Source of the DNA: Immersiella caudata
Taxonomy: Eukaryota > Ascomycota > Sordariomycetes > Sordariales > Lasiosphaeriaceae
Assembly: GCA_030512335.1 (NCBI GenBank)
Contig: JAULSU010000007.1
Location: forward strand, 2,480,001 to 2,544,000
Length of the DNA stretch: 64,000 nt
Direction of reading: 5' to 3'
The notes under the pieces are model-generated. The model ran no database searches. It worked only from the letters and a program-made list of their open reading frames with translations, and was not told the DNA's origin. Position numbers and translations under genes: made by a program. Positions 31,583-42,220 of this stretch are shown here, piece by piece. How positions within the stretch are numbered: position 1 is the stretch's first letter; each line of letters starts with the position of its first letter.

Positions 31583-33211
31583 TCACCTCCTGTCGGCATC
31601 TTCACCAACTGTGTATCCCCTCGCCACGCCGCTTCTCCCCTCTTCGATAGCTGTGCTCTCCTCGGTATTGTAATCGCTTCCAAGCCCCTGCCACGTCCTT
31701 TGCGATCGCAAGAACTCCGCGCCTGGGCTTACCACACCGTTGACGGTCGCGAGCTCTGCTTTCGCCCTCAAAGCCAGGGCACTAGAAGCTGCTGGTGGCC
31801 CATTCATCGCTACAATACCCTCACCAGATTCTTTCACCTTCTTCTCTACCCTCCTCATTGGTCGGCTGTGACTGATCAACCTCCCTGTCCTGAGGTCAAA
31901 CTCTGGCGGCGCCGATTCCTCGTCGTCGTCATCCTCCTCCTCGCCAACCTCGAGGCCATTCGCAGGTTCATCCCGCTTTACTTCCAGGACTGTACCCTTG
32001 GGTTTCAAGACTCCCTCAATGCCTCCCCACCACTCTCCTGTCCACGTCCTAATGTCATCCCCTGCAAGTGCAACCTCGAGCTCGAACGGCGTGATCACGG
32101 GTCGGTAGAAGCCTGCATCATCCTCGACAAGAGAGCTCTCCCAGCAGCCAACGACAACCCAACCATCAATCTCAGCAAAGTTGGCCAACTTCGCTGGGTT
32201 GAGCTTGCCCACGACGACCGTGTAGCTCTTCTTGCCTGCGGCAGCTATTTGCTTGCGGATGCTGTCGATTGAGGCGAGGTAGTTGGATACGGATAGCGTG
32301 TTGACGAGGATTCCTATGACACCAGCCGAGGCGAGAGTGAGGAGACGAGCGTAACGCCGGCCTAGAAGGCGCTGGGTTGAGGTAAGTTCTGGTGAAGACG
32401 CAGATGTGGCGTGAATGTGGAGGGACTTGACGCGGGACGACAGGGCGAGGAGGAGGGCGGTAGGTGGGGTGGAGATGTGGAAGATGGAGTATTCTTTGAG
32501 GTCGATATCAGCCGCGGGCGCGCCTCCTGCTGAAGTAACAAGCCTCCTGTTTGGTATCCTCCCCATGGGTTCATGGACAATCTCTGTTGAAAGCATCGCC
32601 GAGTACCCTCGGCTTTGGAGCTCTTTCGCCAGTGCCCGGACGTGGTCCTGGTATGTAACGTCCGCCATCAACACAACCTTGGAGGCCTCCTCCGGGAACT
32701 CTTTCTCAAATGCAACCAATGCGCCATCACGATCGAACTTGTGTTGGGTGAAGACGTAGATCACTGGCAGCCGGGACGTGGGCGACAAGCACGATCGGCC
32801 GTAGTGCACGACAACGTCAACATCGGCGTGTTCGGCTGCAATCTCGTCCACGCAGCACGCGCTGTACGAAGTATCGGCAAGGATGTATATCCTCTCTGGC
32901 GCGTCTCCGGCCTTCCCATCTGATGATGTATTCGTGGAGAGAGCAGCAAGCCCAGCTCCCAACGCCCCAACAACCCATGGCGCATCTCCCAACATGTGGT
33001 CGGGAAACTGCAGTCCTACTCTTTTCCGCCCTCCACCCCGAATCTCACGTGCCGTTCGGACGATTTCGTAGACCTCGTGAAGCTCGACATCTGAGAGCTT
33101 TTGCGCCTGTGACTCGTTCTCGGCGTCAGGGACTTCGGGTTGGACGTGTTCGAAGAGGTGATCCGCGGGTGTTGAGAGCGCAGGCGGTGCGCTCAGCTCG
33201 GTAATGCCCAT
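31583..33211 (-). CDS. DPH2: Diphthamide biosynthesis protein 2
   Basis: A single exon of 542 residues from MGITELSAPPALSTPADH. DPH1/DPH2-family blocks are present: VGLQFPDHMLGDAPWVV, YILADTSYSACCVDEIAAEH, VVVHYGRSCLSPTSRLPVIY, VVVGKLNPAKLANFAEIDGW and VVVGCWESSLVEDDAGFYRP. ITPFELEVALAG and TWTGEWWG complete the set. The Cys residues in SACCVD and VGCWES correspond to the iron-sulfur ligands of this family. With Dph1 it forms the radical-SAM-like complex that starts diphthamide synthesis on EF-2. The frame is open upstream to 33412, but the extra 67 residues are basic and not conserved in the family, so the downstream ATG is preferred. An acidic linker (EEEDDDDEE) precedes the C-terminus. Confidence 0.95.
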   Translation of the reverse strand: MGITELSAPPALSTPADHLFEHVQPEVPDAENESQAQKLSDVELHEVYEIVRTAREIRGGGRKRVGLQFPDHMLGDAPWVVGALGAGLAALSTNTSSDGKAGDAPERIYILADTSYSACCVDEIAAEHADVDVVVHYGRSCLSPTSRLPVIYVFTQHKFDRDGALVAFEKEFPEEASKVVLMADVTYQDHVRALAKELQSRGYSAMLSTEIVHEPMGRIPNRRLVTSAGGAPAADIDLKEYSIFHISTPPTALLLALSSRVKSLHIHATSASSPELTSTQRLLGRRYARLLTLASAGVIGILVNTLSVSNYLASIDSIRKQIAAAGKKSYTVVVGKLNPAKLANFAEIDGWVVVGCWESSLVEDDAGFYRPVITPFELEVALAGDDIRTWTGEWWGGIEGVLKPKGTVLEVKRDEPANGLEVGEEEDDDDEESAPPEFDLRTGRLISHSRPMRRVEKKVKESGEGIVAMNGPPAASSALALRAKAELATVNGVVSPGAEFLRSQRTWQGLGSDYNTEESTAIEEGRSGVARGYTVGEDADRR

Positions 33212-34021
33212 GGCTGGCCGGAAATGAGACTTTGGTCTCTGTTGGGGCTCGTGGTGGTGGGATGACTGGCCGGCATGGCGGGGTTCGCGACCCGAAGCAA
33301 AAAGTTTTGGACCCCGCGATCGTGACGTCGAGCGGTTAGTGTTTTTGGTGGGGCAAAACGAAGCCGTTGGACAGCGGGGCCAACGGGGCGACAGGGGAAA
33401 AGTGGAACACACCCTTGCTTATCTAACCCAGTTAACCGTTCGCCAGGCACCAAAATTGCAGTGATTACCATATTGTGGCCGGCTCTCTCAACGAAAAGAT
33501 CACCCACTGACCACAGCAGCCCACACGCATCTTCGGCGTATAGGTGAGGGCCAAGAAGCCTAGATACATATTTAAGAGCATTTCTAAACATCAATTTATC
33601 ATAAATCTCCGTAGCCCATTTTGAAGCAGAACTTTGGCGACCGCTCCACATCTGCTGTTGCTTCTCAGGCTGGCTTCATTGACGGGGAAGAGTATGAGGA
33701 GCAGCGTATCTAACTGGCCGACCATCCTCTCGCCGCACGCCAAATTGCAGTGATGAGAGCACAGAAGGTCGGTTTGAGCACTTCAAATGTCAGCACAGCT
33801 TTGCTCTTGAGCTGGCCGATGAAAGGGTGCTTGATGGTGGGAAATGGGTTTCTCAGCTTGGGGGCACTAGTGAATGGATCGGATCTTAGGTGCCCGGTCA
33901 TGATGTAGTAAGTTTCGGGTCGCTTCTGGCAAAAGTGACAAAGTACTGGGATCGAGAAAGAATCGATGAGAAAAAAAAAACCACAGGCGGAAATGTATAC
34001 CCAAAACGGCGATACTGAGTG
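33212..34021. other. Intergenic region
   Basis: This is the DPH2 promoter and the 3' flank of the large zinc-finger gene. Short frames only. No repeat is recognised. Confidence 0.45.
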
Positions 34022-37000
34022 TCACTGCAAGCTGCTCTCCCCCCAGTCAAGCCAATCTCCGAACTGCTGATAATCCTCAAAATTCTGCCCGTTGACATTG
34101 AGTTGGATATCGATCTGCTCGGCGGTCCCTGTCGGCTGGTCGACCACTGGTCGATGCTGAACTGTCGAAGATTCTTCGCCGTCAGCCTGAACGGCCTGTT
34201 CTTCTATCTCCGCCCAGTTCCCATCTACATCGTCGGTCTCCGATGACGAGAAAGACGAGCCGTTCTGTGCCCGGAACTCTTCGAACGCCGCTCGAAAGCC
34301 GCTTTGAGCCATCTGAAGCAGCTCGGGTAACCAGTCAGGAGAGCTAGAGCCGGCAGAGATATACCGGTTCATCTCCTCCGCAACGATTGCAGGACCTCTT
34401 TTTTGACAGAATTCTTCCCATTCCGCAAACTCTTGGGATTGTTCAAAGTCCATATATGGCGAGTCGGGCTGCGTGATCCTTGGGAAGAGGATATGCCAGA
34501 TAGCAAACCACTGCTCCGACTCAGTCTGCCCTCGCTTGGACTTCCGGCGAAGGTCCTCGTTTTGCTCGTTGGAGACACCATCAAGCTCGCCATGCTGTCC
34601 GCGGACACATGGTTCATCGGATTCAAAGTGCTCTCGTTTACTCTGTCGATCATGAAATACCTTGAGGCATCTCTCGCAGTGGATCGGCGTATGCTGCCTG
34701 GCTAGATGCTGCTTCACATCCTTGATGCGGGACAGCTTGTAGCCGAAACAGTCGCGATGGGCTCTCGGCTTTTTCTTCCAGAACGGGCATGCAAAGCACT
34801 TCCGCGGGGGTAATTCAGTTCTCGCGCCCTTTTTGGGACGAGGCAGATCACTGTCGCCGTCATCGAGCTCGTCGTCGTTGTCTGAAGGTCGCAGCGGGCG
34901 TTTCTGGCCTCCGCGACTTATGCTTGTCGAGGAATCTGAAGTTGAGCCTCCCCTTTGTGTTGCACCGGAGGACTGGCTGCTCTGTTTTGGAGATGATTGG
35001 CAGCATTTGTTCCGTCCCCAGTCGTCCAACAACCGGTGTAAGATCTCGTTGAAGATCACCGACGCCTCTGGCGGCTTGGAAAAGGGATCAATGTGCTCCG
35101 ACCGGTCCGAGATAGACAACATGTCAGAGTCTAGCGACGATTGCCGAGATGTTGTTGTTTCCAAAGAGAGAAGAGATTCCCGCAATCTCCCAGTGGCGCT
35201 TCTGTCAGAGTACGTTCCAACTGTGGGAGGCGAGGTCGCTACGTCTAAATCTCGAAGCTGGAGCGCAAGTTCGGACAAGTTGCTTTCTTCAGATTCTGCC
35301 TCCGCGAGTCGATTGTCCCACATCGTCACATGGTCGCCCTGAATAACTTGGATCTCGAGAGCCATGGTTTCTCCGGGCGAGGATGCTGCAGAAGGTGGAA
35401 CCATGATGAATCCCTCTCCATTCAGGTAAGGCTCATATGTTCGTCCACGGTTGCGATGGCGATTTAGGTTGACGGCGAGCCAAGCTAGCTGCTCTCCACG
35501 TTCTGCAACGAAATAGGACAAGCCATTGACAGCCACCCGGAGTGTGTGGTGCAGAACCCGGGCCGATAGTTTGAATGAGTCGGATGCTGTACACGAGGTG
35601 AGTATGATATGAAGTGCTGTGACTCTGATGGATACATACAAGAAATGCAAGAGGACGATGTTGCCATGAGAGAATCGTGCCTCCTGATGGCATCAAGCAT
35701 TGAGAGAAACTCTTCTCCACCCGAAGGCCAGCGTGACTGTGAGTATCGCAGAACGTTGACTAGACTGCCATCGCTGTTCTCATTTTCGAGGTATACCTCG
35801 GCTCCAGAAAAGCATTTTCCTTCACTGGGCCTGCCATTTATGGTTCGGAGGATATCCCAAGCGATCTCGAAGGTGACACTGTGAGTCTTTGGCGGATGGC
35901 GACGGCTGATCTCGCCACTGGGCAGCATCTCTAGGAGTTGGTTCCTGATGGCAATCTCGGGAGCATTGCCGATGCTTTTGAGATCCCTCCTCAGCGTTGA
36001 CATTAGCCAGTTGTATGGCGGACTTCCAACAAGGTTGTTTCTGTAGCTCAAGAGCTCTACTGCCGCCGCGTCGAGCTTGTCGTCCTCGTCAACAACTCCT
36101 TCGAAGAGGTCTTCATGTTTCCGTTCATCGGCGACGTCGTTTCTGTTGGCCCAGAGATCCATCTTCTCTGCCAAAGACATAATTTCCAGGCCATTTCCGC
36201 TGCCTTTGGGTCGGTCATCATCCAGAATCAATAGGTTGTCGACGACGGAAACAAAGTCACTAGTGAAGACGTTAGGGCCATTTTACCATTAGTACCAGAA
36301 TTGGAGCCCACCTAGAATGTTTGTGTAAAAATCGCATGGCACTCCTTCCGGCTGAAGTGCCGAAGAAGCTCCCTACTCTGATTGCAAAAGCCTTGATAAG
36401 ATTGGGGACTTGTTTCGATATCGACTCCCACTCCTGCGTATTCTCGTCGAGCTGGAGCTGGCGATAAATCTCATTAGCTAGCTCTTGAACGTGACTTCGT
36501 CTATGCGAATCATCAACCGAAGTTGTCCCCGTATATACCGTCGTGTCGTCTCTATCAGCTTCTGCGTCTGGGTTGTGAGCGAGTGAGCGAGTGACGGGGA
36601 CGCCGAGGGCCGATGAATATCCGGAATCCGTGAAGGGGCCTTGGGTCCCACCAGGACAATTCTCGAGCATCGCCACTGTTGCGTCCTGGTATCTTGGTCA
36701 GTCTCGTAACCGAACTTCCAGATTTTAACGTCTGCCTACCTGGGCTTCGCCATGCCGCAGGTCTGCCAAATACTCCAGGAGGGAGGCTTCCATGCCATCA
36801 TGGACATAGACGACATGTTCGGTTCGAAAGTTGGCGCTTTTCGGGTTGCTGTTCTCCTCATCGTTGACTAGAATATCAACGAGGGGTGGCCTCTCGCGGC
36901 GACTGACGGCCCCCACGATAGTGCCATTGTCAGAATCGCTGTCATCATAAATTTGCCGTGGCAATGCGGTAGTACCGCCGGTGCTGGGGCCCCCAGGCTC

Positions 37001-37144
37001 TGAGGTTGCTCTGGGGGTTTGCTCAGTGACAACGTCCTCGGCCTCGCTGTCGGTGTCTTTGCGTCTCCGCTTCAATGGCCGCCTTATCGCTTTTGACTCG
37101 TTCCGTCGCCGACTAACGTATTGTTCAAGGTCAACCTGAGTCAT
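34022..37144 (-). CDS. Large fungal zinc-finger protein, 987 residues
   Basis: Four exons (37144-36740, 36685-36312, 36259-35640, 35586-34022) join in phase through 52-54 nt introns. The N-terminus (MTQVDLEQYVSRRRNESKAI, then RRPLKRRRK) carries a likely nuclear localisation signal and acidic Ser-rich stretches. The middle is helical and charged. Near residue 740 a Ser-rich basic segment leads into a Cys/His region: KCFACPFWKKKPRAHRDCFG, then IKDVKQHLARQH, IHCERCLKVFHDRQSKREHF and ESDEPC. This is the C2H2-like pair widespread in ascomycete proteins, often near HET or NACHT genes. The rest (WFAIWHILFP, AEEMNRYIS) matches the usual downstream region of these proteins. Function is unknown; nuclear regulation is inferred. 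Intact. Confidence 0.85.
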
Positions 37145-37786
37145 CTTCCAACGAGATGACTGATGCGCAGGGCTGTTGCAGAATCCAAGCAATCCAAGGT
37201 TCTCAATCGCACTTGGGTCTCAAGGGTTGATCACGAAATAGCATATGCCCCGTGTTGGTGCGGGGAGGCGAACCAAGTTCAGGTGCCAGAAACCCAAAAG
37301 CACAGCTGTGCCTTTCGGTTGGCCAATGAAAGGGGAAGACACCCCGCTGCGGAAGGTGCGACCGAAAATTCTAGGCTCCAACTTCTAGGCTCCAACTTCT
37401 AGGTTGTGGGCGGGAGAGTTGTCATAAAGATCTCTACAACCCGTCATGCACGTCTAGGTGAAAAAAAAAGGAAAGGAACGGGCTCGCAGAATGGGTATAG
37501 AAGATGGGAGTGGTTGTGGTGCTAAATCTGACGCCTGCAGGTTCATGGCGGTACTGTCTCGTTTGGTCTGACCGGCACGCCGAAGAGTCATCGGCCTCGA
37601 CAAAATGCGAGCCTGGCACCTCTCCCGAGTCCGAATGCAGGCTCCGGGTACCCGTTGAGATTTCTGAGAACTCAGCGTGGGTCTGAGGTATAAAGCCTCG
37701 CCAAGACTGACACACCACGCCCCCTCCCGAAGAAGCTGCTCACCCACACTTGGCCAAGCTGTTTATTCGTCCGCTGTTCCGCCGCA
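37145..37786. other. Divergent intergenic region
   Basis: This holds promoters of the large zinc-finger gene and of the SMP-30-like gene. The phrase ttctaggctccaac is tandemly repeated near 37368-37403 (about two copies). The right half contains the TATA element listed separately. Confidence 0.45.
37689..37695 (+). promoter_or_regulatory. TATA element of the SMP-30-like gene
   Basis: TATAAAG lies 92 nt upstream of the ATG at 37787. It is followed by a C-rich leader (cacaccacgccccctcccga), the usual layout of a regulated fungal gene. Confidence 0.45.
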
Positions 37787-38809
37787 ATGAAGCCAACACT
37801 GTTTTTCATTGTTTCGACAGCAATCCCTACCATCCTCACCCTCAAACCTCCCTCACCCCCGCTTCCTCATGATCTGATCACCCAGTTCCCCTTTCCCACC
37901 TGGCTTGAAAACATCGCCGTCCGCACCAACGGCGACATCCTCGTCACCACCCTCTCTTCAACCCCTAACGCAATCCTCTACACTGTCCAATCCCCTTCAT
38001 TCCCTTCCGCCTCTCCAATACCCCTCCACACCTTCACCAACATCACCTCCCTCTTCGGCATCACCGAATCCTCCACCAAACCCGACCTCTTCCTCATCGC
38101 TGGAGGAAACCTCCCCACCGCTTCCACTCCCGCCTCTTACTTCATCTGGGCCCTCGACTTCCAACAACATCCCCCCAAAACCACACTGATCGCTGAAAAC
38201 CCCCACGCCCTGCTACCCAACGGCATCACCTCCATCCCCCATCGCGATGCAATCCTGGTAGCAGACTCCCTAGCCGGTTTAGTATGGCATGTCAACCTAA
38301 CAACCGGCGAGACCACCACCGGGATTCAAGTCCCCGAGATGGCTGCACCCCCTGGATCTCCCCCAGATGCGATAGGAATCAACGGGGTGAAGATACATAA
38401 GGGGTATCTCTACTGGAGCCATAGCAGTTTGGCATCTATTTTCCGCGTGCGTATCAACAAAGATGGGCGCAGGGACCTAAACGCCCCTGTTGAGACGGTA
38501 GCGAGGTTGGATGCAACATTTCTAGATGACTTTGTGATAGAGCCGGATGGGATTATCTGGGCGGCGACTAACTCGGATAGTACGCTTGTGGCGGTGGATA
38601 TCAGGACGGGAAAGAGTGAGGTCGTTTTGGGAGGAAAGGGGGAGATGACGGTTGCGGGGGCCACGGCGGTGGCGCCTGGGAGAGGAAAGGGGGATGAGGG
38701 GGCGGTGTATGTTGTTACTTGCGGGGGGCTGAGACGGCCAGTTAATGGGACCGTTGTGGAGGGCGGGAAGGTTGCTAGAGTTGATACAAGGGGTTTCAAG
38801 TTTGGATAA
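37787..38809 (+). CDS. Secreted SMP-30/gluconolactonase-like beta-propeller protein
   Basis: A single exon of 340 residues. A short signal peptide (MKPTLFFIVSTAIPTILTL) is followed by propeller blades. Recognisable parts are FPTWLENIAVRTNGDILVTT, PNGITSIPHRDAILVADSLA, GLVWHVNLTTGE, GINGVKIHKGYLYWSHSS and LDDFVIEPDGIIWAATNSDS. The ENIAVR-NGDILVT and LDDF-PDG-IWA motifs are typical of fungal six-bladed SMP-30-like proteins. Family members hydrolyse lactones or bind calcium; many fungal homologues near secondary-metabolite genes are uncharacterised. No such cluster is seen here, so the substrate is unknown. The N-terminal half is C-rich (CCC/CTC codons) and the C-terminal half G-rich, a visible skew of base use inside one gene. 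Confidence 0.82.
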   Translation: MKPTLFFIVSTAIPTILTLKPPSPPLPHDLITQFPFPTWLENIAVRTNGDILVTTLSSTPNAILYTVQSPSFPSASPIPLHTFTNITSLFGITESSTKPDLFLIAGGNLPTASTPASYFIWALDFQQHPPKTTLIAENPHALLPNGITSIPHRDAILVADSLAGLVWHVNLTTGETTTGIQVPEMAAPPGSPPDAIGINGVKIHKGYLYWSHSSLASIFRVRINKDGRRDLNAPVETVARLDATFLDDFVIEPDGIIWAATNSDSTLVAVDIRTGKSEVVLGGKGEMTVAGATAVAPGRGKGDEGAVYVVTCGGLRRPVNGTVVEGGKVARVDTRGFKFG

Positions 38810-39187
38810 GGATCAGAGGGTTTTGATTCTTTGGCTTTGTTTGTTGGAGCCAGCAGCGTTTGGGAGTATTAGGACGAGTCAAGGCAGAAGACGGGATCAG
38901 TTCATGGAGCATTTTATGCTACAAGATGCCTACAAGATATCTACAGAATCATTTTGAACGCAGGGTCCCTGTCGTCACCGCTCCTAATGAACTTATCGAA
39001 CTTGCCGTTGGCCTTGTCCCCGTTGATTTTCATGCACCAAAGGACGTTCGCCAAGATTCTGGTCTTTGTTGGAATACAGAGCATAGGTTCGGGGCAGGGG
39101 TCGGACTCACGCAAACCAAGAATACACAAGCAGGCCAAGAATGATTGTGTGACCTCTGTGATAGAGTGGACCATCAGCGCTGGGATA

Positions 39188-39440
39188 AGTCAGGTGGGAA
39201 GCTTTTGGAACACCCCTGCTTTTGGAACACCCTGCCCATACATAACCCTGAAAAGTAGGGTCGCGTAATTAATTAAGCGAAATTACCAACAAAAAACTAA
39301 AATACACATAAAATATGATATTAGTAGCTTACTAAGGATATACAGCTATTAATTTTCTTGTATTTTTTATTATAGCTTTATTTAACTTTAAAGGTAGACA
39401 TTTTCAGTTACTAGTAAATCCTATATAAAACCCTAGGATT
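39188..39440 (+). repeat. Left terminal inverted repeat
   Basis: Its complement is found at 40244-40495. Matching landmarks include AAGTAGGGTCGCGTAATTAA, the TTACTAAGGATATACAGCTA run, TTTAAAGGTAGACA and CAGTTACTAGTAAATCCTAT. The innermost shared block is CCCTAGGATT. Confidence 0.85.
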
Positions 39441-39706
39441 CAATTTCTTCAAATTAATCATTTATTCTTAAGATTAAAATTATGGTAAAAATAGTTGCAT
39501 ATTATTAAAAGAGGCTATTTACGTAAAACTTAATGTTGAACAGGTGCGGTGATGCACCATAAGACTCAGGGCACAAAAGAATAGAACCACCCCCAAGAAC
39601 GCCGATGGCGGCCAGTATGGCCGCCAGTAAAGTAGCTCCCTCTCCGATCGAAGGAGCACGCGTGGAACTGACGTGTGAAAACGAGGACTGACCTGGAGGG
39701 AGGCAC

Positions 39707-39818
39707 ACAACCGAGTAGGGACAACCGAGTAGGGACAACCGAGTAGGGACAACCGAGTAGGGACAACCGAGTAGGGACAACCGAGTAGGGACAACCGAGT
39801 AGGAACAACCAAGTAGGG
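39707..39818. repeat. Tandem 14-bp repeat, eight units
   Basis: The unit is acaaccgagtaggg. Units 1-6 are identical; unit 7 ends in a instead of g, and unit 8 has caag for cgag. A partial ninth unit follows. Because 14 is not a multiple of three, the minus strand reads as a 14-residue peptide repeat in all frames, which explains several spurious open frames here. Confidence 0.95.
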
Positions 39819-39893
39819 ACAACTCGTGGTGAAATCGCCGATGTCCTCCTTTTTCTTCTTCGTTCGCCTGCCTGGAGAAGAAACGCGGTTCGA

Positions 39894-40016
39894 AGAACCG
39901 CGCGGCGCGGCCTTGACGGCGCGCGCCAAAACTTCGCTAATTACAAAATGGTTACAGCGATATGCACAAAAAAAACACCCAAAAGAACCACAAGGGGCGA
40001 TCGGAACGATCGCCCC
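39894..40016. repeat. Hairpins in the core of the TIR element
   Basis: Two perfect palindromes are present. The first is cgcggttc/gaaccgcg (39894-39901 with 39905-39912). The second is ggggcgatcg/cgatcgcccc (39994-40003 with 40007-40016) with a 3-nt loop. A CG-rich stretch (cgcggcgcgg, cggcgcgcgc) lies between them. Confidence 0.8.
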
Positions 40017-40243
40017 GAGTCAATGTATACACATAGATATTGCTTATGTAATACAATAATTAGAAGTAAAAAATTTTCCAATATAAAATATATAAGAATT
40101 TTATATTATGGTACGTTTAACTAAAAGTATATAATTTATTATAACATAAAGCGTTTCATTACATACTAACCGCGTTTATGTAGTTAATAGTATTTATTAA
40201 ATATTTATTTATTAGGTGTTATAAACGTTATGAACAAAATGTA

Positions 40244-40495
40244 AATCCTAGGGTTATGTATAGGATTTACTAGTAACTGAAATTGTCTACCTTTAAAGTT
40301 AAATAAAGCTATAATAAAAAATACAAGAAAATAAATAGCTGTATATCCTTAGTAAGCTACTAATATCATATTTTATGTGTATTTTGGTTGTTTGTTAGTA
40401 ATTTCGCTTAATTAATTACGCGACCCTACTTTTCAGGGTTATGTATGGGCAGGGTGTTCCAAAAGCAGGGTGTTCCAAATGCTCCCCACCTGACT
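40244..40495 (-). repeat. Right terminal inverted repeat
   Basis: This is the inverted copy of 39188-39440. The outermost bases are CCCACCTGACT followed by the TA target duplicate. Small differences from the left copy (for example GGGGAGCATTTGG against GGGAAGCTTTTGG) show the two ends have diverged since insertion or before. Confidence 0.85.
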
Positions 40496-42220
40496 TAAGA
40501 AAACGCTATATATTGTTAGCATCATCGTCTGGCAGCAACAATAGTATGACTGACTGGCCACAAATCCTCCACAATTCGCAATCGCTAGCTGAAGTGCTGA
40601 CGTTGTCACCCTCTTGTAATGCCCGGCCGAGTTGTTGGAGTTCCACACAAGAACACACGGCACACTGCTGTACATGCCAATGGCCATGATGCAAGTCATT
40701 CCGAATCGAACATGGGGAGACGGCACGTTCGCAATGACGGCGTATCCGACGATGGCGATGGGTAAGGTGAACAGCATCATCACGCCACGCAATTTCATGC
40801 GGTCTGACAGAAAGGCGACAAACACTGCTACTGTCAGTAACGGGCATGAATAGTCGTTAGGATGCACACCTGTGACCGGAGTAGCGACGGCGTACGGAAT
40901 GACAGACCACAGCTGACTCTGGTTAGGGTCACTGGTAATCTTCAAGTCGTTGATGATGGTTGGAAGCTGGGCAACGGTCAATGGTATATCTGCGTCAGGG
41001 GAAGCATGTGTCTCACAAATAGCCCGAAGCTGTACAAGCCAGCCAGAATGCCAAAGTACGCGGTGGCAGTGAACCAAACTTGCAGGTTGAAAACACCACG
41101 GTAGACCTCAGACCATTTGAACCTCTCTTCCCTCTCGAGGTTTGGACTAATTCACTGTTAGATCAGCAAAGGAGTGGATGAAAGGGGCACGCACTCAAAC
41201 CTGTCAGGGGAGCCAGATCCAGATCTGACCTTCCCCTGCAGCCGATCTGCCGCAAAGACCTTTTCTTCCTCGGTCAAGAACGATGCGTCGACAATGTTTG
41301 TGGGAAGCAAGAGGTATGAAATGATGCCAGCAACGACGGTCTGAGTCTGTCAGCAGTGAAGTTTGGAGAGCGGAAAATCCAACTCACAATGAGCCCCTCG
41401 ATGACGAAGATCCACCTCCATCCTTCCAGACCTCCCCTTGGCGCAATGGCTGAAAGCCCGCGAGCCAGCAGTCCTTCCACACGTCAGCTCGTACATCAAG
41501 AACGCCAGCGTTGTAAAGTCCAACTTACCACCAAAAGCCCCCGAAAGCGACGCCGCCGTATAAAAGATGCCAATCCTCAACGCCATCTCCTGCCTCGTGT
41601 ACAGACCCGAAAGATACAACACCATACCCGGCAGCAGACCGCCCTCAGCAATGCCCAGCAACGCCCGAACAGCAAAGAAGCTGCCAAAGTTCCTCACAAA
41701 CCCAAGACACATGGTAACGATCCCCCACACCACGGTCAAAAGGGGCAGCCATATCTTTGGCGTGAGCTTCTTCAGCACAAGATTACTTGGGAGTTCGCTT
41801 CGGAGCATGTGAGTAACGACCCAGAAAGGGGAGGTAGTTCGTGTTACCTTGCAATGTACGTAGCGTAGAACACGGCCAGGCCCTGGTTGTACTGCAGGTT
41901 GCTAATGCCTATGTCCTGCTCGAGTCCAATGATCTTGGCATTGCCGACATTCGTTCGATCGAGAAATGAGCACAAGAATAGGAGTGCCAGCACTGGAAGG
42001 ATACTTTCGATGATTCGCGTTAGTCTTGAGATGCGGTGGACTGATGAGGAAAGTTTGGCAATGATAACGACACAGAAGAGAATGGGCCCTACCGGGTATC
42101 CATTTTCCATAGAACCCGTCTCGTGAGGCCCGTGACGTCCCTGGCGTCAACATTCTCCAACTTGTCAGCCATGGCCTGAGCGTCGCCCTTCTCAGCCTCA
42201 AGGCTTCTATTCAATGACAT

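Larger units (their letters stand above)
39188..40495. mobile_element. Non-autonomous TIR element (pogo/Fot1-like ends), 1308 bp
   Basis: Both ends read AGTCAGGTGGG inward and are flanked by TA (39186-39187 and 40496-40497), the target duplication of Tc1/mariner-pogo elements. Terminal inverted repeats are about 250 bp (39188-39440 and 40244-40495). They are very similar but carry point differences and small indels. They are AT-rich apart from the outermost part, which holds a near-duplicated TTTTGGAACACCCTGC. The interior is a GC-rich block with tandem 14-bp repeats and palindromes, and it has no transposase-like frame. The element lies inside an exon of the MFS gene. It should be mobilised, if at all, by a transposase encoded elsewhere. 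Confidence 0.88.
38941..42220 (-). pseudogene. Dal5-type MFS transporter interrupted by a TIR element
   Basis: Reading from ATG 42220 (MSLNRSLEAEKGDAQAMADK) the gene has short exons. An early one carries ILPVLALLFLCSFLDRTNVG then NAKIIGLEQDIGISNLQYNQ, the signature of the anion:cation symporter/allantoate permease family. Later ones carry ELPSNLVLKKLTPKIWLPLL, RALLGIAEGGLLPGMVLYLS, GLEGWRWIFVIEGLI and VAVFVAFLSDRMKLRGVMML. VPCVLVWNSNNSAGHYKRV and ALQLAIANCGGFVAS follow. After a CTAAC-containing intron the next exon begins F-S and is cut at 40497 by the inserted element. On the other side (39187 down) it resumes as YPSADGPLYHRGHTIILGLL, then a GTGAGT intron and a C-terminus ending GDDRDPAFKMIL. 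With the insertion removed and one TA kept, the frame is restored, so the insertion looks like the main lesion. The substrate was probably an organic anion such as allantoate, nicotinate or a dipeptide (family inference). Confidence 0.82.

Noticed and set aside
33212..33412. N-terminal extension of DPH2 by 67 residues
   Set aside because: The extra residues are basic and of low complexity, and the family begins near the downstream ATG at 33211.
39700..39830. CRISPR-like array
   Set aside because: The units are contiguous without spacers, and this is a eukaryotic transposable element.
39505..39929. Open frames with a 14-residue peptide repeat (LSLLGCPYSVVPTR)
   Set aside because: They are the automatic result of a 14-bp tandem repeat read in three frames inside a transposable element; there is no start context or homologous protein.
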